The notes under the pieces are model-generated. The model was not told the origin of the DNA and searched no databases. It saw only the letters and a program-made list of their open reading frames with translations. A program made the translations under genes and the position numbers. Below, piece by piece: positions 55,430-64,000 of a DNA stretch of 64,000 nucleotides. Every line of letters begins with the position of its first letter. The stretch's first letter is position 1. The stretch lies in NCBI GenBank assembly GCA_022478985.1, contig JAKSZP010012135.1, positions 42,695 to 106,694 on the forward strand, given 5' to 3'. Source of the DNA: Massospora cicadina (taxonomy: Eukaryota > Entomophthoromycota > Entomophthoromycetes > Entomophthorales > Entomophthoraceae).

Positions 55430-56290
55430 AGCCATGACAATCAATTTGATCACTTGAAGCGGGACGTGAACACCATGCAAGTGCAAAGTCTACCTCCTAC
55501 CAAGCTGTTAGCTACTTATGAAGGATGAATCATCAGTACTAATACATCTGCTATGGTGGTAAAACCAACATGTCATATTACCCCTGAAGAAAGTCTCAAT
55601 CTTTGCCGTACTTCATGTATAAGTACAATTCTGGTGAGAGAACTATAGCCAAATCTCTTCAGTTGTACAAAAACAGTATGGGCGGTGCCAGTGTTAAAAA
55701 GAAAGCCCTCCATTTGCAGGGATGTATGTTATGAGAAGCACAAGAGGTTCTTGGAGCTACGCTTTACCCATCACACTTGGGATGAAATTATAGAGGTTCT
55801 TATTGTTAAGTTCATAAGTGCACAGGTTATTAATATATGAAACAAGAATTCTTCTTCTAAGAGAATGGGGAAGACTGAATCAATTGTATCTATGAAACCT
55901 GGTTTTACCTCAAGGAATAACAATTTTGGAATACTGGAGTTTTAGATTTAGTCACCACAAAGACCATCTTGCTTATTTCACTGTAATCATACTTGCAACC
56001 CTTGATGCACAAGACTTTATCCATGATACCTGCTAAATCTTTTAAGGCCATTAAGGAGGCCTTGATTGACATTAAAGTCGCATATAAGACGTAGTCAAGA
56101 CACCAGAATTATCAGAATCATCAGCAACACCGCCCTGATAGAAATGCAATTACATTGCTCAACGCTCAATATCAAACCTAAAAATAAGGCTTACCGCCTA
56201 ATAGAATGTAAGTACCTGAATTCACTAAGTCTAAATGCAACAAATGTCAGCAAGAAGGACATTTGTGCAGAAAAGTTGTCATAAACTAAA
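55430..56290 (+). pseudogene. gypsy G gag
   Basis: Plus-strand frames read HLKRDVNTMQVQSLPPTKLL (about 55450-55510), SMGGASVKKKALHLQGCML (about 55675-55730), RFTHHTWDEIIEVLIVKFIS (about 55760-55820), and a knuckle-like CNKCQQEGHLC (about 56230-56265; C-x2-C-x4-H, then a Cys too early). This is the usual capsid plus nucleocapsid layout of Ty3 gag. Several frameshifts. Confidence 0.6.
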
Positions 56291-57450
56291 GAAGTAAAGA
56301 AAAAAACCCCTAAAGATGAGATCATAGGATAAGTAAATTGAGTTTTGCACCACACTAATAAAAGTAACGAAGAGGAGCCCAAGTCATGGGTTGATTCAGG
56401 ATACTATGTAATTGGAGCTCAAGTAATGTGAACGTGACCGCCTGACTCTGACCTGACCATTTTTAGTTTGAGCTTACCATTATTACTTGACTGAAGCTTA
56501 TAAGCCTAGTCAGATCATTGACAGTATCAGTATTTGAGATGGTGAATAAAATTAAAAAAAACTTACTCCCAAATTGAGCCTCGGTAAGTTGACTCTTAAA
56601 ACATTACTATTAACCTATGTCTTAAAGCACCAATGAGGAATTCAATTAGGAAGCATTACTCGCATAATAATTGATGGAGATGCCTTCTGGAATTGCACCT
56701 CCGCTTCCTAGATTTTAAAAGGCGTGACTCCCAACATTGTTGTCATGGGGCCATTATAGAACAATGGGGGCCTCAACCAGGTGGCTGATCTGGAAGTATG
56801 TGAAAGATCCTGGTCCTATGAAAGATAGTTTAATCTTAACCAACTTAATTCTTTTAAAGGATCTAAAATAGTATTTTAATTAGTCAAGGTTAGCTGCTAA
56901 TTAGATTACCTTACAGTGATGTATATCATTTATAAATGATTAGTTATCTAATTTGTGTTCCCCAGCAACTTAAGCGAAGATATATTGATACAATAAGATT
57001 TGAATTGTGCTCATCATTAAATTGAGTTGACTTATTTTAATAGATTTTAATTTATGCTCCTCAGCCACTTGAGTGAGCTATTTTGATGATTATTAAAAAT
57101 TATACTTTAGATTCTGAAGTTGAATTACCTATTTGATTGGGCATGCTAGTTCAAAGTATTGACTATTTCAAGTGTATTAGTGAGAATTCTGATAAAATTC
57201 AAATTATCTCCAATATACTGGCTAGTACTGTTGAGGATAGATCAATATTATAATATATATCTATTACTTGTATCAGCATTTATGCTGATGATGGTCATTT
57301 TTAATTTCTGGCAATCAATGCTGAGGTTTCCTATATGATTGTATTCTGAGTTCCAGCGGGTTTACCCAATGTTAATTAATAGCCTGCATAGGTTGCCAGT
57401 TGATGCTTTAATCTAAATACCTAAATTATCTTTGAAATAAAGTATCTTTC

Positions 57451-57473
57451 TTTTTTTAGTACTAGATGGTCCC
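57451..57473 (-). mobile_element. Ultra-short A-tailed insertion, copy 3
   Basis: The plus strand reads tttttttagtactagatggt followed by ccc; on the minus strand GGGACCATCTAGTACT and seven A. Flanked by gaaataaagtatctttc (57434-57450) and gaaataaggtatctttc (57475-57491), one mismatch in 17. It has the same longer start (GGGACC) as copy 1. Confidence 0.88.
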
Positions 57474-57610
57474 TGAAATAAGGTATCTTTCATTTGCCCA
57501 ACTTTCTTATTAATGAAGAGGTTTGACTCAAGATAGACAAAAAGGTAGGTTTTGGGGATCTCTTAATATAAATGTTGGGTGAGTGCATCTAAATTTTTTT
57601 GCACACCTAT

Positions 57611-58167
57611 TGTTATAATTTGGCGATATCATGGAGATATGCCAAAGGGGTTTGAACAGAGTTAAACCCACTGAGAGGTAGAACCAACAATATGACAATT
57701 GCCATCCTTTAAAAAATATAATAATCTTGGTAAACATGGAGCAATTGCCCCAATAACACTCTATTATGTAATTTTAAAACTACAACGGATCGTTGCTGTT
57801 CCACGTTCTCAAAACTACTAACAATCTTCCTCCTTCAATCATCTCATCTCACTTATATCTCAGAAACTTTGGATGATACCATTTCCTCAGCTTAGCTACT
57901 CAGTTCTGCCATGTCTCATTGGTTCTGGCAGAGTATGGTATTCAGTTCTCTATTGCCTTAAATCAAGACAATCTAACAATATTCATCAAATGATGACATT
58001 ACATTACCACCCTATTTGGAGGTGATCCAATAAAACTCTTTCTGACTCAAAATCGCCTCATCTTAAAGCGCTTGAGTAATTGTAACAAGTATCATGGTTG
58101 GAGGATTCTACCCTAATCTGAAATAGCTATTTCAGGCTTATTGTCCAGTCATATCAGAATCTCAACA
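57611..58167 (-). repeat. LTR of the gypsy D family (second element)
   Basis: 557 bp, similar to 25479-26060 and 36341-36918 (shared ggagcaattgccccaa block and terminal CTCAACA). It is followed on its right by the minus-strand internal sequence of the same family, so it is a 3' LTR. Confidence 0.9.
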
Positions 58168-58847
58168 TTACCCCCATTAACTGGAAAATAAGTCTATTAA
58201 TGCTTATATGGCTGGAGGGCCTTTGCATGTGCTTGGTTAATGATCCATCCGCTTGTAGGGTCCTTAATAATGTAGGCATTGACACTGTTTTCTCAATTAC
58301 TTCAAACGGCCCCATACAAATGCTATCCAAATTGTGCTTCCAACTGAACCCGTGCTGGTTATGAACAGGACCATATCCTCCCTTGGAAAGATCTAACTCA
58401 CTACGCCGTACCTGATTGTCAGCCTGATTCTTAATCTTCTTGGATAAGCTGCAGGAGTATGATTCAGTTTGCAATTTGATCAACATGTCTGCAAGGTTAG
58501 TCAAATATTGGTGGGGATCCATTCCACCAATATCCTCTATGCATGAATAGAGCAAATCCAGAAGAGCCAGGTGTCATCCATATAGTAATTAAAAAGGGTC
58601 TAGTCCCTGTGGCGGATTGGTAGCTAATATTATAGGCAAAGATGGCGGTGGAAAGGAGGGAACTTTAATTGGATGGTCAATCCATTACCAATTTCCAAAG
58701 TATGTTCACCAAGGTCCCATTGGTGCATTCGACCATCCTGATGGACTCAGGGTGGTATGGGTTTGTCAAAACCACACGGATGCCCATTAGCTCATTTAAC
58801 TTTGGAAGGATGTACAAAGTGAAGTTAGTTTCATTGTTGGTAAGGAT
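58168..58847 (-). pseudogene. Integrase C-terminus of a second D-family element
   Basis: Purine tract in minus sense (TTAATGGGGGTAAT) at 58168, then open frame 58555-58154 with GGMDPHQYLTNLADMLIKLQ and MGPFEVIEKTVSM. It corresponds to the tail of gypsy D integrase (compare DTGRMDFSTLFDNP at 26381). Gypsy H (58848) interrupts it. Confidence 0.75.
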
Positions 58848-59673
58848 TGTCGGACAATCCTTTTCAATCTGAGAAAAAGAATGTTGGAGCTAGTAGTGTT
58901 TCTGATTCTGCTGCCATGATTAGCCCATCACCTGCCCAATTTTTAGATATTATTGTGGATATCAGCGATATGTGTACCCACAGTGAAAAGACCCTAGTGG
59001 ATTCTCAGTGGAATCCTAACAAATGGAAAAATATGGTTTATCATAACAATTAGCTTAAAACAGTAAATATTAATAATAGAAATACTCTGACTCCTCGGTC
59101 AAGTATGAGGAGTATGATATCACACAGATCAGAACCTCCACAAGGAAAGAAGATTTTACCCATCAATGATTGGGTGTGAGTTAATTAATCATTACAATCT
59201 GATTCTAACCACAGCCAAAGTACAAAGATTTTACTCAAAAATGATAGGGTAAACATTAGCCAATCATTACCATCTGAGTCTGACTACCGCCGAAATACCC
59301 AATCATTACCAACTGAGTCAGACCACCACCAAGGTGAAAAGATTTTACTTGCTGACGATTGGATACAATTCATCAAATCATTACCGCATGGGTTGGTGTT
59401 ACCTCCAAAAAATTTTATCTTCAATATGATAGGCCTAAAGCCTATATTCCCTAATTTGGAAGACTGAGCTTTGCATTCTTTTGCCTCAAATATCAATGGT
59501 CTCGAAATTTGAACTAGTTTAAATAGGAAAAGCTAGTATCGACAAAGGGACCTTTTCTGGTTTTGCCCTGCCTGTTTAATAAAAAACATAATAAGTGTTA
59601 TTTATACTTTTAATAAAAAGTAAAATACCTCGGTTCAAAATATTATTTGTGGCATCCATTGCCGGATCCTACA
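58848..59673 (+). repeat. 5' LTR of gypsy H (putative)
   Basis: Begins TGTCGGACAATCC where the D-family integrase stops and ends GGATCCTACA three bases before the primer site. 826 bp. It contains three short similar blocks (about 59150-59350) each including catt.cca.ctgagtctga, suggesting local duplication. No partner LTR is in the window. Confidence 0.72.
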
Positions 59674-59676
59674 AAT

Positions 59677-59694
59677 TGGTGCTCACTACAGGGG
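59677..59694 (+). other. Primer-binding site of gypsy H
   Basis: TGGTGCTCACTACAGGGG followed by TTGAGCC. Identical to the gypsy G site over 18 bases. Confidence 0.83.
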
Positions 59695-59732
59695 TTGAGC
59701 CCCCTGAATACTTCAATGATTATTAGGAAAAA

Positions 59733-61340
59733 ATGGAGAGTGTCACCCGCTGGGTGCGAAATGGGGAAGAAACTGAAGAAGATGATCACATGGACAGTCC
59801 TACCGCTCTGAAATTTGAAGAAAAATAATTTTGAGCCCCTATTAATACCTGAGTCTCATCACATCACTTGGCCAGCCACTGAAGCTGTGTGAGATCTTAC
59901 CCATGGCATTCTTAACCCTGGTGACATTGCATCTCACAAACGAGCATTGTTGGTAGAAGAACGCCACCTGTTTCTTTATGAGACTAGTGTTCTTCCAGAG
60001 ACCTATGGTCAGCTTACAAATTTGACCACCTATGTACGCAAGTTTGCTCATCCTGCCTTGGTCCATATGATGCAGCTTTTAGCCGGCCATCATGAAGAGC
60101 TACATCAACACCAAGATACTCATGCAGCTTTGAATTTAGCCTATGATAAGCTATATCACCTGATTTCCAAACATCTTGGAGCGGTTAGATCTAGTGTGGA
60201 AGCTAATCGTAACTTCATCATACAGCTAAATGATTGACTTTCTACTATGGATAATGGGATTGTAAAGTATGTCGAGGAGGCCATGAAGATCTTTAGGAAT
60301 GAACTGAACGCATCTTCTGCTAGCACCCGCTCATTGTTGGAGGAGTTTGCTAAAGAGCTTGAAAAGCATGTTTGAGCAAACACATCGTGACCTTCCAGCC
60401 CCTGACTCCATCCTTCAAGAAGAATATGAACAGCGTGTGGCTGTGGTGGAGCAGCAGTTAATCCAGGCCTTCTCACATGTTGATGAGCTTGAACGCCGTC
60501 TGTTGCTTGAACCATCTAGTGCCACCACCACCCTCGCGGCCAAAGTTGTTCAATTAGAAAAGGAGCTAGTTCTCAAAGCTTTGCTCTGAAAATACCAAAT
60601 ACATGGCACGTCGCCTGACTGAATGTGAAATGGAAGCAAAAGCGATGTAAGTTTCGCTGGAAAGCCCTGTGCTGTTGAAGGAAGTATTTAGTTGACTAAC
60701 GAAGGTCAAGGGGAAGTACAAAAAGATTAAGGAGGGGGTAAAAGGCCCCAGCTCCCACTATCATGATTATGAAGAGTGTAAACAAATGAAAGAAGAGCTG
60801 AAGAACCACGTGAAAGCCGTGGAAACTGCTTTATTAAACCTCAGTTCAATGATATCACAACATTTTTTCCAAGTCTCTGCAATGAAGAACCGAGTATAAG
60901 ATCTTGAAACTCAAAAATTAGGGATCGAAGCTCAATTGAGACTATGTGAATCTGGGCCCCTAGAAGCCCTCTCTAACATGGAAGCCCATCTTGAAGCCAT
61001 GCATGACCAGTTCAATCGTCTTTTGTGGGCCTTTGATCAGTACAGCTACTGCTCTGAAACCTCAGAAGCAGAAGCTCCAGCTATTTTTACCCTTTCTGGG
61101 AATGACTATCATTCATTCAAACCTACGTTCAAAGACAAGTTTATCCCTGGTGAGGGTAGCATTGCTTCATTTTTATACGTTTATGAAGCAGCTATGGAAG
61201 GGGCGTGTTGAATATTTAGGCTGTAGATGGATGGCTGGTCCTTCTTTGTCCGTGGGGCAGAGTTTTGGGCATCTGTTGTATGAGGACAACAGATAGGATG
61301 GTGATTTAGAATTTAATAAAAAGCTTATTGTTGGCACTTC
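59733..61340 (+). pseudogene. gypsy H gag with coiled-coil region
   Basis: ATG 59733 (MESVTRWVRNGEETEEDDHM), an acidic head, then an open frame 59947-60234 (LLAGHHEELHQHQDTHAALN). A heptad-rich coiled coil follows at 60347-60586 (VVEQQLIQAFSHVDELERRL). The frame 60936-61208 has PAIFTLSGNDYHSFKPTF and IPGEGSIASFLYVYEAAMEG. The long coiled coil before the putative capsid is unusual for a Ty3 gag. Several stops. Confidence 0.6.
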
Positions 61341-62137
61341 AATAGTATATGTTGTCATTTCACTTGGATGATGGCACGCCGCCCTGATCTTACTGATCCC
61401 AAGTGAAAATCAACTAATATAAAAAATGAACGTACTAAACAAAAAAGTTTATAATTAAATTATAAACAAATCCAGTAGTGAAAGGATATTTTATTAGTGT
61501 AAATGCAAATTTATTTATAGGGTCCGATGTTAACCACATCTTACCTATGACGCCTTACTTTTCAGTGACCCTTGGCCATGTAAAAAGTTTGTAATCACGT
61601 CTACAAATACTTCAACTCAGGGCATCATGCTCAGCCTCAGAGTCAGAGTAAACACCATCATCATCCTTGAAATGGCGTTTCGTCATACCTTCAAAATAGC
61701 TGAACCAATATACTTTCACGTGCAATCGGCAGCACATACCAAGGCGATTTCTATCACTAATTAGTAATTAATTTGATCAAAAACTCGACCAACATTAAGA
61801 ACTAATTTTGACATAGACCAACAAAGCCCACATGCCTGAGTCATTAAATCAAAGCTTAAATTTAAGTTTGACCTAACCAACAAAGCCCTCAGGCCCATGT
61901 CATCATACTCAAATATAATTAAGTGAAATTGCTAGGCCACGAATTTTAAGCTTTGCATAAGCTTAGAATATACCTGGTCCATAATTGCTGATATTTGATA
62001 GGGACATAATAAGGTTAACTGTTTAGAAACTTATTATGTCCCTATCAAATATCTGAAAATTAGGTCCAGTCAATTACTCAACAATTCCCCCGCCTTGACT
62101 GAATATAAGCAGCAGGTACCCTTCTTCTTGGTTCACA
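61341..62137. other. AT-rich stretch with a long hairpin
   Basis: No protein motif. Contains the perfect inverted repeat at 61991-62052 and a local duplication of accaacaaagccc (about 61818 and 61877). The end (ctcaaca, then a C-run) resembles the LTR/purine-tract junction of the D family at 58161-58175, so it may include a diverged minus-strand LTR. Confidence 0.4.
61991..62052. repeat. Perfect 23-bp inverted repeat with 16-base loop
   Basis: Arms 61991-62013 and 62030-62052 are exact reverse complements (starting atatttgatagggacataat). Located 85 bp before the unidentified ORF at 62138. Confidence 0.92.
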
Positions 62138-63115
62138 ATGTCTGGCTTTTCGCGCTCCTCCAAGTACGAATATTATCTCAATAGCCTTTCCACCTTGGAC
62201 CGGTGAGCCTTCCTAAGGCTAAGCAAGTCCATGCGGCGAGCTATTGTCAACTCAGGCGTGTTGCCCATGGTTCCTCAAGCTGGGTTGACCAGCTACGCTT
62301 CAACAATACTAGAAAGTTTGGTTTCACAACCTGTTGTGATAGCACCAATTGATCAACCTGAGCAAGCCTTTGTGGCTTCAGGTGCAATTAGTTGAACATC
62401 CCAATGGGTCGAGTGGGATCCCCTTTTGACATATTTAGTATCTCTTCAGCCTTTGGAAGCCATTCAGTCCAAAGAAACCCTGATCTGAGATCAATTCGCT
62501 TCAGATGGGGATCTTCTTCCAGACTTCTTGTTTTCACTTTCTAACATCTTCCCTTTGAAAAGCCTTGCTTCCTCCCTTTGCATGGGCAGCGTGGCTTCAT
62601 TGGGTCTTGAGCTTGACTCGATGTTGGAGCTTGTGAACGCTTACTTGTCATCTGCACTTGCAACCGGTCCTGAAGTTGCCACTTACAATATCTTTGAGGC
62701 CAACCAGGCCCTTATTCTCGCTAACTCTGTTGCTAGGATTTGGTGTGAACCCAATTTGGTTCATACCAATTTTCATGTCACATTGGGCCTCAAGACTCAG
62801 GTTTCGAAGGATTGGCGCATCCTGGTGCTATACTGAGCCCTTTGTAAGAGCTTGGCTAAGGGGCTTCCTGAGAAGTTTGTCCCCCAGATGGCTCTTTTAG
62901 GTGCATGCGTTCGCTTCCCTCCTTCATCGCTCCCCACCAATACCATGCCTGACATGCACAAGGTATTAGATGAGGCCCGTTCCCAAATGTTTTGCGCAAA
63001 GGAGTTCCTCCCCTCCGTTTACCCTTGCCTTGAGAGTCTTCTTGCCAATTGTGTCTTCCTTTCAGCGGCATTTACTCCAGAGTCAAATCTCTTCCACCTA
63101 TTCTTAAGTCCCTAA
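62138..63115 (+). pseudogene. Unidentified degenerate ORF of 326 codons
   Basis: One frame from a true ATG (MSGFSRSSKYEYYLNSLSTL) to a stop at 63116, interrupted by four in-frame stops but with no frameshift, which is unusual for this window. Readable segments: SMRRAIVNSGVLPMVPQAGL, LELDSMLELVNAYLSSALAT, FEANQALILANSVARIWCEP and MHKVLDEARSQMFCAKEFLP. It looks alpha-helical. No zinc motif, DTG or RT motif is seen. It could be a gag-like or ORF1-like protein of an unrecognised element, or a host gene relic. Not identified. Confidence 0.5.
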
Positions 63116-63427
63116 TAATGGACTTTCCCCTTAGTTTGATGACCTTTCCTAAGTCGACAGGGCCAGCGTGCCTGGTGCCAAGCTTTCTTGGGTTTGGCAC
63201 ATCTCCGCCAGGGTCTAGATAGTTGGGGTTTGTATGAAATTTGCCTCTCTCCAGTTCCGTTGCACTCTCCTCCCCCTACCAAAGAGGGGGAACCTAGTTC
63301 TAATGCCAGCAAGGCATCAACAAAATAAACTCTATGGCTTGCAATTATTATTATTTTTCTTTTTTACTTTTTATTATTTTATTTTTATTATTATTATTTT
63401 ATATATATTTTTTTACTATTATTCTTT
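63116..63427. other. Non-coding stretch ending in an AT-rich run
   Basis: Follows the degenerate ORF. 63340-63427 is nearly pure A/T with repeated ttatta units, possibly the tail of a retroposed element. Confidence 0.4.
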
Positions 63428-63445
63428 TTTTTAGTACTAGATGGT
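63428..63445 (-). mobile_element. Ultra-short A-tailed insertion, copy 4
   Basis: The plus strand reads tttttagtactagatggt, identical to the insertion at 50533-50550. Flanking repeat ttttactattattcttt (63411-63427) and ttttattattattcttt (63446-63462), one mismatch; the flanks are low-complexity, so this duplication alone is weaker evidence than in the other copies. Confidence 0.8.
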
Positions 63446-63463
63446 TTTTATTATTATTCTTTA

Positions 63464-64000
63464 TGATACGGACAAAGGAACTTAGCATGTACTCGATTCA
63501 CAACCCAGCCACCTTGATCCTTAATGGTATATACATCTTCAGATGATTTCTCCAAAATGATAAATGGACCCTTCCAGAGCAAGGCTAGTTTATGTGTGCA
63601 GCCTGCACTATGAGTGTCACAATATACTACTAAATCTCCTTCATTAAACTTATTCACTGTAGCCCGTTTGGCGTTGTCATAGCTCTTCTGAATAGTTTTT
63701 TGACTAATCACATTTTAATAAGCTTCTGATTGCAACTTGATTAGGGTCTTCGCCAGTTGCTCGACATAGTTATTTGGGTTAATTGCGTTGGGTGAACTGA
63801 GTACTGAGTACAATAATGGAGGCAGAGCGGGCTGTCTACCATACAAAAGTTGAAATGGAGAGTGGCCTGTGCTGCTGTGGTGTCCGATATTGTATGCAAA
63901 CATGGTTCGGGGCCAAACGGGGAAAAGTTGGGTTTAAAAGGGAGTTTGGCCAATTTTGTACAATATAGTTCCCCGGCGGGGCCCTAAATTTTGCCTTTTT
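63464..64000 (-). pseudogene. gypsy I integrase, C-terminal part, running off the window
   Basis: The minus strand reads GHHSSTGHSPFQLLYGRQPA and YVEQLAKTLIKLQSEAY (63903-63715), then, with a stop near 63715, QKSYDNAKRATVNKFNEGDL, ALLWKGPFIILEKSSEDVYT and NRVHAKFLCPYHKE (63711-63454). Motif order is that of a Ty3 integrase C-terminal domain. The catalytic core lies mostly outside the window to the right. Confidence 0.82.

Larger units (their letters stand above)
54577..57605 (+). mobile_element. Ty3/gypsy remnant G (plus strand)
   Basis: A primer-binding site at 55132 and a gag frame from about 55430 show a plus-strand gypsy. The sequence 54577-55128 is probably the end of its 5' LTR, the rest lying left of chromovirus F. 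The 3' part decays without readable RT; 56300-57430 holds only a few protease-like codons and a degenerate repeat. It is cut on the right by the D-family LTR at 57611. Confidence 0.62.
58848..61340 (+). mobile_element. Ty3/gypsy remnant H, 5' half (plus strand)
   Basis: 5' LTR, primer-binding site and gag are present; pol and the 3' LTR are absent from this window. The left flank aggat (58843-58847) is the expected target copy. Right boundary uncertain: the gag frame fades after 61210. Confidence 0.75.

Noticed and set aside
63340..63427. AT-rich run as a simple microsatellite
   Set aside because: Units are irregular and it follows an ORF; it is better described as a possible element tail next to a short insertion.
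1..64000. CRISPR arrays, bacterial operons, phage genes or rRNA genes
   Set aside because: No regularly spaced direct repeats, no bacterial gene layout and no rRNA-like sequence were seen; all strong signals are eukaryotic retroelements.

Overview
This window is eukaryotic and consists almost entirely of retrotransposons inserted into one another. Nothing bacterial is present: there are no operons, no Shine-Dalgarno spacing, and almost every coding frame is a decayed gag, pol or LINE gene. The organism cannot be fixed from the sequence. A large repeat-rich fungal genome (for example a rust-like basidiomycete) fits the LINE and Ty3 protein styles; a non-seed plant is the main alternative. No convincing host gene was found.

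Layout, left to right. 1-4853: minus-strand LINE, cut by the window edge. 4854-9483: plus-strand Ty3/gypsy remnant A, split by an unidentified insertion of about 0.9 kb. 9484-10299: LTR and integrase tail of a minus-strand gypsy, itself interrupted by a second full LINE (10300-15569, minus, 17-bp target duplication). 15768-23491: plus-strand gypsy B with both LTRs, primer site, gag, protease, RT, RNase H and integrase, split by a solo LTR (18628-19847). 24111-25121: solo LTR of the B family containing a tRNA-derived SINE. 25479-36918: minus-strand gypsy D with both LTRs and a perfect CATTT duplication; its RT is split by a third, plus-strand LINE (28487-33768). 36924-38930: gypsy E remnant. 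39201-41119: 1.9-kb LINE-like element with one ORF and no RT. About 41930-48352: minus-strand gypsy C, broken by a solo LTR (42108-43259) and by a second 1.9-kb ORF-only element (45060-46992). 48557-54571: minus-strand chromovirus F with two 1.15-kb LTRs. Then gypsy G (plus), an LTR plus integrase tail of the D family (minus), gypsy H (plus), an unidentified degenerate ORF (62138-63115), and a gypsy integrase (minus) running off the right edge.

How the parts work together. Three size classes of element share one short 3' end (core CCATCCC.TGGTCAGC followed by an AT-rich tail): the 5.3-kb LINE encoding endonuclease and reverse transcriptase, the 1.9-kb element whose only protein resembles the LINE ORF1, and the 0.3-kb SINE. 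This looks like one reverse transcriptase serving three tiers of element. Four gypsy families carry the same primer-binding site (TGGTGCTCACTACAGGGG). The F-family LTRs carry protein-coding sequence that is conserved between diverged copies. Separately, four insertions of only 18-24 bp, all ending in the same 13-17 nt module plus an A-run and each flanked by its own 13-18 bp target duplication, point to an ultra-short retroposed sequence family.
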